Source: Lujinxingia litoralis
Lineage (GTDB): Bacteria; Myxococcota_A; Bradymonadia; Bradymonadales; Bradymonadaceae
NCBI RefSeq assembly: GCF_003260125.1
Contig: NZ_QHKO01000005.1
Span: forward strand, 1 to 64,000
DNA: 64,000 bases
Reading direction: 5' to 3'
The notes beneath the pieces are model-generated. The model saw only the letters and a program-made list of their open reading frames with translations. It did not search any database and was not told the origin of the DNA. The translations under genes were made by a program, and so were the position numbers. Each line of letters begins with the position of its first letter. The first letter of the stretch is position 1. Shown here piece by piece: positions 9,218-18,600 of the stretch.

Positions 9218-9676
9218 ATGACGAGCAATGTGTCCTTTGAATGGTTCGATATCCTGAAACGACGTTTGCAGAATTATGCCAACGTGAACGCCTTTGACCT
9301 CGCTGCCCTGAAGGCCAACCTCATACAGCCGGGTATTACGCCGTGAGCTATCATTGATGTCGCGTCTGCTGCGCCGAGAGCACCTCGGGCTGTGTCGCAA
9401 AGCCTCGACGATGCTAAGGCATCGCCTACGTTTTGCGCCTTTGCCCGTGTCGCGCTCGGCTTCGCAGCCATCGACATCAACATCTGCTCAGGGCGTAGTA
9501 ATGACGTGTTTCTGGATACCTTTCGGCGGGAGTTGGATGAAACCATCGCCGGAAAGGGGGTGTCTCGAAGTGTGTATGAGGCCCTGACCGACGATGAATT
9601 CGAGGATGACCAGGCCTATGTGGACTTCTTAAAAGGGCTTCGCGCCTATCTCTTTGAGGATGGCCCGCTTCCCTGA
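9218..9676 (+). pseudogene. small ORF interrupted by an in-frame TGA
   Basis: An ATG at 9218 opens a frame of 42 codons (MTSNVSFEWFDILKRRLQN...) that hits TGA at 9344-9346. The same frame then runs on for 110 codons to TGA at 9674, ending DQAYVDFLKGLRAYLFEDG. Both halves look coding: charged helices and acidic C-terminal helices like small hypothetical acidic proteins. Three readings are possible: a nonsense-mutated gene, two short genes with the second restarting at GTG 9392, or recoding. I favour a recent nonsense mutation. GC is lower than in the neighbours. The family is not recognised. Confidence 0.45.
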
Positions 9677-9776
9677 TGTGCGGCCCCTCGGTGCTAGTCG
9701 GCCGGGATGCAGGCGCTTTTGCAGGCCTCCGCGGTCTCGAAGGCCGGGCAATCGTCTGTCATGCAGCAGGTAGCGC

Positions 9777-10112
9777 TTAGTCGTTGGTCAATGCCTTGCG
9801 ACGCTCTTTGACGGCGTAGGTCTCGACCACGACCTTCCCTTCGCGCATGAAGGCGAGCTCGACCAGGGTCTCGTCGACGATGCGCAGGTGCAGGGGGTGG
9901 TCTTCGTCGGCGTTGAGAAAGGTTTTTAGCGGTACGCCGGCGGCCTGATAGTCGGCCTGGAGGGCGTAGTCGCCGAGAATCATTTCTATGAGATGCAGCT
10001 CTTCCGGATCTGCCTCGGCGCAGCTGGGCGCCTTTGGGATGCAGGCCGCCTGGCAGATGGCCAGGGCGCAGAAGGCGATGAGGAGTCTCCCTTGAATGTG
10101 TGCTCTCATCAT
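9777..10112 (-). CDS. small exported protein, lipoprotein-like
   Basis: A 111-residue protein whose N-terminus (IQGRLLIAFCALAICQAAC) is a signal peptide with a Cys after QAA, so probably a lipoprotein. The mature part is mixed alpha/beta with no recognised domain. Its ATG lies in the stop codon of the upstream gene (10109-10432; ATGA overlap), so the two form a coupled pair. After its stop a different frame would continue with a Cys-rich tail (TCCMTDDCPAFE... to TAG at 9694), which suggests the native C-terminus may have been lost by a frameshift. Function unknown. Confidence 0.6.
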   Translation of the reverse strand: MMRAHIQGRLLIAFCALAICQAACIPKAPSCAEADPEELHLIEMILGDYALQADYQAAGVPLKTFLNADEDHPLHLRIVDETLVELAFMREGKVVVETYAVKERRKALTND

Positions 10113-10432
10113 CGTTCTCCCTGGTCGGCCACAAAGGGCAGGTAGGCTTCGGGCATGGGCTCCGAGCGGTAGAGCGCCTGCCGGTCGATGTCGGGGTTGC
10201 CGGAGACGTAATTGAAGGTGACGCCCTCGTATTCGCTGTTCAGGGTGAGGGTAATGTCATCGTAGCGAGCGGGCAGGGGGGCGCTTTCTCCGTCGACGCT
10301 CACGCTGACCAGCTCCAGCTCCCAGGCCTCATAGGCGTCGGGCCAGTAGCATGAGAGGGCGGCCAGGGGCAGCGCGAGGCTTAAGAGGGCGGCCAGGGTG
10401 AGCAGGGCCAGGGCGACTTTTATGCGCAGCAT
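10109..10432 (-). CDS. small exported protein of unknown function
   Basis: A 107-residue protein beginning MLRIKVALALLTLAALL, a strong signal peptide or N-terminal anchor. The soluble part (YEAWELELVSVSVDGES...) looks beta-rich. The ATG at 10432 is chosen because AGGAGC lies 7-8 bases upstream and the signal peptide starts there; the longer frame adds 38 unconvincing residues. It is first in a two-gene reverse operon with the 9777-10112 gene, with a 4-base overlap. No known domain was identified. Confidence 0.6.
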   Translation of the reverse strand: MLRIKVALALLTLAALLSLALPLAALSCYWPDAYEAWELELVSVSVDGESAPLPARYDDITLTLNSEYEGVTFNYVSGNPDIDRQALYRSEPMPEAYLPFVADQGER

Positions 10433-10651
10433 GAATGAGCTCCTGAAAGGCATCGTTGATGGGGATGTTATGACGGCAAGAAGGCAGAACTCGGGTGTGT
10501 TGAGACTGTAGGTAAAGCATATTTGTGTGTCGCCTTTCTGTGGCAATTCCTTTGGTTCTGGCGAGTTGCGGCGTTGGGGGCTGCGAGATGTCGGGATGGG
10601 CGAGGCTTAAGAGTGCGGCGAGCGGTCGGCGTGGGCGGATAGAGGAGAGGC

Positions 10652-10688
10652 AAAAAAGCCCCCGCTGCCGGGGGCAGCGGGGGCTTTT
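10652..10688. terminator. intrinsic terminator after nrfA
   Basis: A near-perfect hairpin (GCCCCCGCTGCC with GGCAGCGGGGGC) flanked by A6 on the left and T4 on the right. In the reverse direction it follows the nrfA stop by 14 bases with a six-U tract. Confidence 0.8.
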
Positions 10689-10702
10689 GGGGGGCTGGCC
10701 CT

Positions 10703-12193
10703 TTAGTAGGTGTCGGCGGGGGCCTCTTGAGCGGGGGTGACGCCCTGAATCGGGGCGAGGGGAGGGGCGTCGGGAGAGGTCGCGTCGTCGGGGGCGCGGG
10801 CGCGCAGCGCTTGAAGTTGGGTGCGGGCCTCCAGCTGGCCCTGACGTGCGTAGTCGATGGCGTCGGCCAGCACGCGGGCGGCCTCCTGGGGGGCGTGAAA
10901 GCCGCGGGAGTTTTCGGAGTAGATCCAGTCCAGGCGGAACTGGGCGCGGCGGTGCAGGGCGTAGGCGCGCTCCAGGTCGGTGGCCGAGGCGCCCAGGGCG
11001 CGGGCCAGGGCGATGTCGTCCATCATGGCGACGAGCGCCACGGCGGTGCGATCGATGAGGGCCTGGGTGGTGTCTTGGATGGTGTGCACGCGGGCGCGTA
11101 AATCGGCTTCGGAGCCGCCGTGGCAGGTCATGCAGCTCGCCGCCATGTTGAGCAGGGGGCTTTGCACGTGGTGGTTGCTGACCTTCATGGCGCCGGTGCG
11201 TTCGTAGGGCATGTGGCAGTCGGCGCAGGCCACGTTGGCGGCGGCGTGGGGGCCGGCGTTGTAGAGCTCAAACTCGGGGTGCTGGGCTTTGAGCATCGGG
11301 GCGCCGGTGTAGCCGTGGGTCCAGTCTTTGAAGGCGATGGCGTCGTAGTGGGCTTCTTCCTGGTCGACGCTTAAGCCCCGGGTCCAGGGGTAGATTACGT
11401 GCTTGTCGTCGGGGTCGAAGTAGTACTCCACGTGGCATTGTCCGCAGACAAATGAGCGCATCTCCTGGCGGGATGCGTCGCGGTTGACGTCGTAGTTTTC
11501 GATGCCGCGCTCGTGCTTCATCAGGGCGGCGATGCCGGCTTCAAAGGCCGGGCGGCTCACGCGCAGGCTCATGGTGTCGGGGTCGTGGCAGTCCAGGCAG
11601 GCCACCGGGTGTTCGATGAGCTTTTGGCCGGTGTCATCGGTGAGGTCGCGGGCCTGCTCGTAGGGCATCGCGCTCACCTTCAGAAACCCCGCCCACACGT
11701 CGCCCTGGCCGGCGAAGCGGTAGGCCGGGATCACCGAGGCGTGGCAGTGCAGGCAGGCCCCGGGCTGGGGCACGTCGGTGACGCGGCGAGTGGTCTGCTG
11801 ATCGAGGAGCATGTAGGCGTGGCCGCGGGCCTCGCGGTAGTCGATGGCGAAGGCGTAGCCGGACCACATTTTTTTGAGCCAGGGGTTTTTGTCGAGCTTC
11901 TGGATGGGGATGGCGTCGGAGCCGCCGTAGCGGGTGCGGCCGTGGTCAACGGTGCGGCGGTAGGAGTCGTACTGGTGGGGCCAGTTCTGCGCCCAGATTT
12001 TGGGGTCGACGGTGGTTTCATCGACCTTCACGACGCGCAGGACCGGGGTTTGGCTCTCGGCGCGGCGCTCAAAGATGCTGATCAGGAGCGCGACGATCAG
12101 GACGGTGACCCCGGCGGTCAGGATCACGGCCAGGATGTAGCCGCGCAGGTGTGGGGTTTGGCGTGGCGGGGGTTGGGGCGCGTCCGGGCTCAT
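10703..12193 (-). CDS. nrfA: pentaheme cytochrome c nitrite reductase, membrane-anchored
   Basis: A 496-residue protein for six-electron reduction of nitrite to ammonium in the periplasm. Residues 18-40 form an N-terminal anchor. Five heme sites are visible: C147LHCH, C199LDCH, C250GQCH, C323ADCH and C354MTCH. The VEYYF stretch (255-259), the QHPEFE loop (304-309) and the distal His pair HHVQSP (341-346) match NrfA's active-site Tyr/His and calcium region. The catalytic first heme is CXXCH rather than the classical CXXCK, as in a minority NrfA group. The Ala/Pro tail after 465 is low complexity. It lies 57 bases downstream of nrfH on the same strand, giving the nrfHA order. Confidence 0.9.
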   Translation of the reverse strand: MSPDAPQPPPRQTPHLRGYILAVILTAGVTVLIVALLISIFERRAESQTPVLRVVKVDETTVDPKIWAQNWPHQYDSYRRTVDHGRTRYGGSDAIPIQKLDKNPWLKKMWSGYAFAIDYREARGHAYMLLDQQTTRRVTDVPQPGACLHCHASVIPAYRFAGQGDVWAGFLKVSAMPYEQARDLTDDTGQKLIEHPVACLDCHDPDTMSLRVSRPAFEAGIAALMKHERGIENYDVNRDASRQEMRSFVCGQCHVEYYFDPDDKHVIYPWTRGLSVDQEEAHYDAIAFKDWTHGYTGAPMLKAQHPEFELYNAGPHAAANVACADCHMPYERTGAMKVSNHHVQSPLLNMAASCMTCHGGSEADLRARVHTIQDTTQALIDRTAVALVAMMDDIALARALGASATDLERAYALHRRAQFRLDWIYSENSRGFHAPQEAARVLADAIDYARQGQLEARTQLQALRARAPDDATSPDAPPLAPIQGVTPAQEAPADTY

Positions 12194-12250
12194 CGGCTAC
12201 TCCAGCAGGTCAGACGTGGGGAGGCGGGGGAAAGAGGGGCGGTCAGGGGG

Positions 12251-12721
12251 TTAGAAGCGTTGGGGGCGCGGGTGGTCGGCGTGGCCGACGCTGAAGTGGC
12301 AGTTTACGCACCGGGGGCCCGAGTCCTCGTCGAGGATCGGGTGGACGAGGTCGCCGTGGCAGCGCAGGCACTGGTCCTGAAGCACGCGCTGGTTGCGGGG
12401 GATGATCGCGATGGGTTCGGCGACGTTGTTCAGGGTAAAGGCCCAGGCGTGGCGAAAGCCGTTGTCGGCCTTGGAGACGTATTTCGGGATCAGCGCCTCG
12501 GGGGTGTGGCAGTCATTGCAGGTGGCGACCTGGTGGTGGCTGGATGCGACCCAGGCGTCGTAGTGCGGCTGCATGATGTGGCAGTTGGCGCAGACCTGCG
12601 GGTCGTCCTGGAGGTAGGCGTGGCCGTCGGCGTAGAGGAAGGTGAAGAGGCCGACGCCCACCAGCACGCCCACGCCGATGGCCAGAGCGATGCCGAAGGC
12701 ACGGGTGGGGATGGCGTTCAT
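12251..12721 (-). CDS. nrfH: NrfH-type tetraheme quinol dehydrogenase
   Basis: A 156-residue NapC/NirT-family membrane cytochrome that takes electrons from menaquinol and passes them to NrfA. One transmembrane helix lies at residues 10-30. Four hemes follow: C44ANCH, C68NDCH, C118LRCH and C138VNCH. Met50, two residues after the first heme His, matches the unusual NrfH heme-1 ligand position (CXXCH-x-M). Neither possible start (ATG 12721 or GTG 12730) has a clear Shine-Dalgarno site; I chose the ATG. It is directly upstream of nrfA. Confidence 0.9.
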   Translation of the reverse strand: MNAIPTRAFGIALAIGVGVLVGVGLFTFLYADGHAYLQDDPQVCANCHIMQPHYDAWVASSHHQVATCNDCHTPEALIPKYVSKADNGFRHAWAFTLNNVAEPIAIIPRNQRVLQDQCLRCHGDLVHPILDEDSGPRCVNCHFSVGHADHPRPQRF

Positions 12722-12932
12722 AGGGGCCACGGTGAAAGAAGGCGGCGGGGACGGCGATGTGACGAAGTGCCCCGATGGTGGGTGATGGTTGGCAGGGCGT
12801 CAAGACGCTCACTGGGGGGAGCAGAAGTTGACCCGAAGGGGAGCGTCGGGCATGGAAACGTTATCGTGTGTGTGTGTGCAAGGCGTGGGTGGTGCGGAGT
12901 CCCGGGAGAGGGGCCGAGATGTAAGGAGAGTT

Positions 12933-13469
12933 ATGAAGGCGGCGGTGTGGAGTGCGATGGTGATGGCGGCGTTCGGGGCGTCACTGGGGTGCGGGCAGGT
13001 GGTCGAGACGCTGGAGAGGGTGGACGCGGAGCATAGCGGGGTGGATCGGGGCTATGAGGCGGGCAGCCAGTGCGGGGCGCTTCAGGAGAAGCTCAACAGC
13101 TGCCGGCTCGGGCGTTTCTGGCAGAGCGTGGACGAGGCTCCCGACTGCAGCGAGGAGGGGTTTGAGGCGTCGTCGCAACGCTGCCAGCTCGATTGTGTGC
13201 TGGAGGCGGCGTGTGAGGAGGTAGGGCGCTCCTTTTGTGAGATTGGCGGCGCGGTGCTCAACGCCTGCCTCGACGCCTGTCTGGAGGTGCGCAGCTGTGA
13301 CGAGGGCCGCCAGCTGAGCCATCGGCAGCTCTGTGACGGGGTGGAGGATTGTGCTGATGGCAGCGATGAGGGGCTGAGCTGCGTGCCATTTATGGCCTAT
13401 CTGGCGTGCGACGATCCGGACTTTTACGAGCGACGCTACACGTCGTCGGATGACGATGATGACGATTGA
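12933..13469 (+). CDS. lipoprotein with LDL-receptor class A-like module
   Basis: A 178-residue lipoprotein. It starts at ATG 12933, which has AAGGAG 7-8 bases upstream, and has the lipobox GASLGC (Cys20). The mature protein is Cys-rich. Residues 122-150 read like an LDL-receptor class A module, with CDGVEDCADGSDE at 134-146 giving the characteristic acidic calcium cage. The C-terminus is a run of Asp. In eukaryotes such modules bind ligands through a calcium-stabilised loop; here a surface adhesion or ligand-binding role is inferred. It is monocistronic with its own terminator and is divergent from nrfH. Confidence 0.75.
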   Translation: MKAAVWSAMVMAAFGASLGCGQVVETLERVDAEHSGVDRGYEAGSQCGALQEKLNSCRLGRFWQSVDEAPDCSEEGFEASSQRCQLDCVLEAACEEVGRSFCEIGGAVLNACLDACLEVRSCDEGRQLSHRQLCDGVEDCADGSDEGLSCVPFMAYLACDDPDFYERRYTSSDDDDDD

Positions 13470-13502
13470 GCGCGCGCCTTTTGGTGGGGAGTCGGTGTAA
13501 AA

Positions 13503-13528
13503 GAAGCCTCCCTTCGGGGAGGCTTTTT
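13503..13528 (+). terminator. intrinsic terminator
   Basis: The hairpin AGCCTCCC-TTCG-GGGAGGCT is followed by T4. The stem is strong, with a stable UUCG-type loop. It lies 34 bases after the LDLa-like lipoprotein gene. Confidence 0.85.
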
Positions 13529-13658
13529 GGGCTCTGGCGAGGTCGTGGGCGCGCACGTGACGTGCGCATGGAGGGCAGGCGCGTGGGGGCTGTGCAGTCG
13601 TGGCGTCCCGGGGTATAAAGTCGGCGTAGGTCAACCTGTTCGCCTGTGGAGAGCGGCG

Positions 13659-14174
13659 ATGAATCCGAACGATGTCGTGGACAGTCTTCAGCGTCAGCTC
13701 AAGGGGCTCTTTGAGTCGGGGACGCGCTACCAGGTCGAGAAGATCGGGGTGGTGGTGGGCTTTTTGGTCCTGGTGATCGCCAGCGTGGGCTGGGCGATGA
13801 GCGGGCCGGACGACTCCAATGAACTCGGGGCGAGTTTTGGGGATGAAGTGCTGACCAGCCAGCTGGATCGTCGGCAGTACTACATTGAGAATGAGGGGAG
13901 CAAAGACTGGACCCGGGTGCGGGTGGTCTTTGATCGCAAGTACCTCTACACGGCCGATAAGGTGGAGGGTGGCGAGCGTCTGACGCTGGGGGCGGCCGAC
14001 CTGCGCTACTTTTATCGGATGCCGCGGCCCTGGGGACGTCAGGACTGGGAGCAGCTGGCTGAGGGAGAGCCGCCGGCGGTGTCGCCGCCGGAGTCGTACA
14101 GCCCGAAGCTCGTGCAGATCCGTACGGAGCAGGGGCGCATCGATCTGGACTTAACCCAGAAGCCCGCGTCGTGA
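13659..14174 (+). CDS. membrane-anchored protein of unknown function
   Basis: A 171-residue protein. An amphipathic N-terminus is followed by one transmembrane helix at about 29-48, then a soluble domain rich in Tyr/Arg/Asp with beta-strand patterns (DWTRVRVVFDRKYLYTADKV), probably periplasmic. The start at 13659 is supported by GGAGAG 8 bases upstream. Its TGA overlaps the GTG start of hemW, so the two are coupled. No known family recognised. Confidence 0.65.
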   Translation: MNPNDVVDSLQRQLKGLFESGTRYQVEKIGVVVGFLVLVIASVGWAMSGPDDSNELGASFGDEVLTSQLDRRQYYIENEGSKDWTRVRVVFDRKYLYTADKVEGGERLTLGAADLRYFYRMPRPWGRQDWEQLAEGEPPAVSPPESYSPKLVQIRTEQGRIDLDLTQKPAS

Positions 14175-15391
14175 GGGCCGGGGAGTCGACCCGGGAGCTG
14201 GGGGTGTATGTGCACATCCCCTTCTGCGAGACGCTCTGCCCCTACTGCGATTTTGCGGTGTCGGTGCAGCGCGAGATCCCGCATCAGGCCTATGTGGATC
14301 GGGTCAAGGCCGAGATCGCCGCCCGGGCCCGGGAGTTTGAGGGGCATCGGGCGGTCACGATTTACTTTGGCGGGGGGACGCCCTCGCTCTTGCATGTCGA
14401 GGCGTTGGCCGAGTTGCTGGCGGCGGTGCGGGAGGCGGTGGTGGTGGATCCCGGGGTGGAGATCACGCTGGAGGCCAACCCCAACCAGCTGAGTGCGCCA
14501 AATCTGGAGGCCTGGCGCGCGCTGGGGATCGAGCGGCTGAGCGTGGGGTGCCAGAGTTTTAATGACCGTCACTTAAAGGCGCTGCGTCGCAATCACGACC
14601 GCGCCCGGGCGCTGGCCGGGGTGGAGCGGGCGCTGGCGGTGATGGAGCGCGTCTCGATCGACCTGATGTTTGGCGGTCCCGGGCAGACGCTGTCGGAGTG
14701 GGAGGAGGACCTTGGGGAGATGCAGCGCCTGGTGGAGGAGCGGGGGTTAAGCCATGTGAGCGCCTACAACCTGACGGTGGAGCCGGGCACGGCGTTCTGG
14801 ATCCGCCAAAAGCGCGGTCGCCTAAAGCTTCCCGAGGAGGATCTGAGCGCGACGATGCTGGAGCGTCTGGGGGAGCGGGCCCGGGAGGTGGGGCTGTGGC
14901 GCTACGAGGTGTCCAACTACGCGCGTGCCGGGGCGGAGAGTCGCCATAACAGCGGTTACTGGTTGCGCCGCCCCTACGTGGGGCTGGGCGTGGGAGCGCA
15001 CGGGCTGGCGGTGGCGGCGGATGGGCGCTCGCGGCGGCGCTCCAATACGCGGCGGTACCGGGCGTACATGGAGCAGGGCGACCCGGGGGCGCCACAGAGT
15101 GAGGAGCGCTTAAGCCCGCGCGAGTCGTTTGTGGAGCATCTTTTTTTAGGGGCGCGCAGCCGCCTGGGGCTGGATGTGGGGGCGCTTCTGGAGAGCTACG
15201 CCGCGGTGCTCTCTCCCCGGGATGAGGTTCGGGTGTGGGAGACGCTCCGGGAGCTGGCCGGGCTGGGGTTGATGGAAGAGGTGCAGGGGCTGTGGCGCCC
15301 CACGCTGCGGGGGCTGGACCTGGGGGATACGGTGGCCGAACGCCTTTTTGAGGCCGGGAGCCCCGAGCCTTCTGAGGGCCTCTCGGAGTAG
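14171..15391 (+). CDS. hemW: HemW, radical SAM heme chaperone
   Basis: A 406-residue HemN-like radical SAM protein. The [4Fe-4S] motif is Cys19-x3-Cys23-x2-Cys26, within HIPFCETLCPYCDF, the CxxxCxxC-D/N-F form typical of HemW. GGGTPS follows about 40 residues later (SAM-binding region), then the HemN C-terminal domain. HemW proteins bind heme and insert it into respiratory proteins, and lack the extra N-terminal cysteine arrangement of true coproporphyrinogen oxidase. The start is GTG 14171, overlapping the previous stop. A nearby multiheme cytochrome pair (nrfHA) is suggestive context only. Confidence 0.9.
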   Translation: MRAGESTRELGVYVHIPFCETLCPYCDFAVSVQREIPHQAYVDRVKAEIAARAREFEGHRAVTIYFGGGTPSLLHVEALAELLAAVREAVVVDPGVEITLEANPNQLSAPNLEAWRALGIERLSVGCQSFNDRHLKALRRNHDRARALAGVERALAVMERVSIDLMFGGPGQTLSEWEEDLGEMQRLVEERGLSHVSAYNLTVEPGTAFWIRQKRGRLKLPEEDLSATMLERLGERAREVGLWRYEVSNYARAGAESRHNSGYWLRRPYVGLGVGAHGLAVAADGRSRRRSNTRRYRAYMEQGDPGAPQSEERLSPRESFVEHLFLGARSRLGLDVGALLESYAAVLSPRDEVRVWETLRELAGLGLMEEVQGLWRPTLRGLDLGDTVAERLFEAGSPEPSEGLSE

Positions 15392-15651
15392 GACACTTTG
15401 AGTCAACGCGGATGCGCGCCTTCTTGCCTGAGTACGCGCGTGACCGAGGGGGGGCGATGGAGCGAGCCGGGGGGCTTTCGCTTCTGCTCAGGGCGTGGTG
15501 AGCGCGCAGGGGGCGGCGGGCGGGCCTGTGCGCGGTGCGCTTTAAAAAAGATTTAGAAAAATAGATCGAAACGCGTGGCCCCTGCGTACTACACAGGAGC
15601 CGAGCCCCCGGTAGGGGGTGACATGGACGCTGTGGATGGAGATGAGACGTG

Positions 15652-18600
15652 ATGCGAGAGCGACGAGATAAAACCCGGGTAGCGATGGCGACGGTGCTGG
15701 CGGCGATGCTGCTGGCGGGCTGTAGCTCCAAGACCACCACCGGCGATGGGCCGGTGGAAGGGCAGCTGGCTGACGCCCAGACGCTTGGGGTGCCCAATGG
15801 CATGCTTGGCGAGGATCAGGGGGTTGAGATGGTCAAGGCGGTGCGCGGAGAGGAGCTGTCGGAGGAGGCGATCGCGGCATTGCTCGATCGGATGGAGCCG
15901 CTGGAGGCCCGGACCGACGACAAGGTGGAGTTTCGTCGGCGCAGCGACACGATGCCCCCGGCCGTGCCCGGTGAGGAGGTCAAGGAGGGGTGGCCGCCGG
16001 ATCTGACCCGGGTGTCGGCTGAGGCGCCGCGGGCCGGTACGCTTGAGGTGCAGGCCTACCGCCCGCAGGGGGCGGTGGAGGGGCCGATTCAGCTCTCGGT
16101 GAGCTTTAGCCGCCCGATGGTCGCGGTGGGGCAGGTGGGCCAGGCGCCCGCGCCTCCGATCAGCCTTTCGCCAGCGCCCCAGGGGCGCTGGCGCTGGCTG
16201 GGGACGCGCACCGCGGTGTACGAGGTGAGCGAGGCCTGGCCGCGGGCCACGGCCTATGAGGTGGAGGTGGCCAGGGAGGCTACCTCGATCGATGGCTCGG
16301 CGCTGGCCCAGGCGGTGCGCTTTGGGTTTGAGACGGCGCCGGCGAAGGTGAGCCAGGTGTATCCGGTGGCGCACCAGGTCCAGAGCGCGGATGCGCCGGT
16401 GCATGTGGTGTTTAATCAGCCGGTGAAGCCGGAGGTGATTACGCAGATCTCGGTGCGCGCCGACCGGGCCGAGGTGGCCATGGAGGAGGTGCGCGGCGAA
16501 GACGCGCAGGCGCTGCGGGCGAAGGTGAGCCCGGCGCTGGTGGAGGCCGGTGCCCAGGGGCGCGTGGTCACGCTGGTGCCGGTGACGCCTTACCCGGACT
16601 CGGCGAAGGTGGAGGTGAAGGTCGCGGCGCCGATTCCGGCGGTGGAAGGGCCGATCCTCGGGCAGGAGGGCGCCGAGCAAACCTTTAACGTGCGGGGCCC
16701 CTTCCGGCTGCAGAACGTGGATTGCTACGGGGAGTCGCCCTGCTTGCCCCAGAACTCCCTGCGGGTGGCGTTTACCAACCCGATCTCGGAGAATGCCGAG
16801 CTCGGCGAGGCGATTGCGGTGATGCCGCCGGTGGCGAACCTGCAGGTGCACGCCCACGGTACGAATGCGACCTTGCAGGGGGACTTTTTGCCGAACACGA
16901 CCTATCAGGTCGTGGTGAGCGAGGAGCTGCAGGATCGTTTCGGTCAGCCGCTTAAAGGGGAGCGTAGCGGGAGCGTGGCGATCGGTCCCTATCGGCCCTT
17001 TGTGGCGGGTCCGGCCGGGGCGATGGTGGTGTTGCCGGCGGATCGTGGCGCGGAGCTGCCGATCATGGTGGGCGGACTGAGTTCGTTGCGGGCGCGGGTC
17101 TATCAGGTGAGCCCCGGGGACTGGGAGGGGTTTCGCCAGCTGAGTCAGGAGGAGACGCACCGTCCGCCGGGGCGCCTGGTTCATGAGCAGATGATGAGCC
17201 TGGAGGGCGATGATGCTGGCGAGCGCCATCAGGTGGGCGTGGAGCTGGCCGCAGCGCTCAATGCTTCGGGGCAGGGGCATGTGGTGGTGGTGATCGATGA
17301 GCCGTCGCCCTGGCCCTGGACGAGTGGGCACAACCGCAAGCCGCGCTGGAACTACTGGGTGCAGGTCACTGACCTGAGCCTGGACCTGAGCAGCGATCGG
17401 CGCACGCTGGAGGGGCGCGTCACCTCGATGCGCACCGGCAAGGCGCTCGACGGGCTGGAAGTCTTCATCGGGGATCGGGCGCTGGTTCCGGGCCCGGTGA
17501 ACGAAACGTTTAGTGCGGCGGTGCCCACCGGGGCCGATGCTCAGAAGCCGCTGGTGGTGCGCCGTGGTGAGGATCAGGTGATGATGCTTCCCGGCGGGCA
17601 TGTCAGCCCCTGGGGGCGCCCGCAGTGGCCGACGATTTCGCAGCCGGAGACCGAGCAGGTGCACTGGTTTGTGATCGACGACCGCGGCATGTACAAGCCG
17701 GGCGAAGAGGTCACGATCCGTGGCTGGGTGCGCGCCCGTGAGCCGGGCCCGCACGGTGAACTCAAGCGGGTGGAGTCGCTCAATTCGCTGTCCTTTGTGG
17801 CGCGTGAGCCGCGGGGCAATGAGATCAAAAGCGGACGGGTGTCGGTCGACCGCTTTGGCGGGTTCGAGCTGCGCTTTGAGGTGCCCGAGGGCGCCAATCT
17901 GGGCTGGGGGCGCGTGGAGCTGAGCTCGGGAAGCCGGGTGGCCACCTCGCACGGATTTCAGATCCAGGAGTTTCGTCGTCCGGAGTACGAGGTCAGCGCT
18001 CGCGCGCTGGGAGAGCCCCATATCGCCGGGGAGGAACTCAGCTTTGAGGTGGAGGCCGCCTATTACGCCGGCGGTGGGTTGGGCGGCGCGCCGGTGCGGT
18101 GGGTGATGATGGACCAGCCGGCTGACTATGCACCCCCGGGCCACGAGGGCTGGAGCTTTGGCGACTGGCGGCCCTACTGGGGCTTTTACCGCGGATACCC
18201 CGGGATGGGGCGTGGGGAGGGGCGGCGAGAGGCGATGACGGGTCAGACCGACGCGCAAGGCCGGGCCCGTGCCACCGTGGTCTGGAACGCCGAGCAGGGC
18301 TTTGCCCGCTCGGTGAACGCGGTGGTCTCGGTCACTGATGTGAACCGCCAGAGCTGGGAGGCCTCAGCGCGCGCGCTGCTGCACCCGGCCCAGGTCTACG
18401 TGGGGCTGAAGAGCGAGCAGAACTTTGTGAAGCGCGGCGACGACTGGGAGATGCTCACCCGGGTGGTCGCGCTGGACGGCCAGCCGGTGGAGGGACGCCC
18501 GGTGGAGGTGGTGCTCTATCTGGCATCCAACCCCTGGAGCTTCGATGTGGAGACGGCTCAGGAGGTGGCGCGCTGTGCGACGCGTGGGGCCGCGGGCGAT

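Noticed and set aside
9344..9346. Selenocysteine codon
   Set aside because: No convincing SECIS hairpin lies just after the TGA, and no selenoprotein family is recognised.
11513..13036. 507-codon forward frame opposite nrfA and nrfH
   Set aside because: Antisense of two clear multiheme cytochrome genes.
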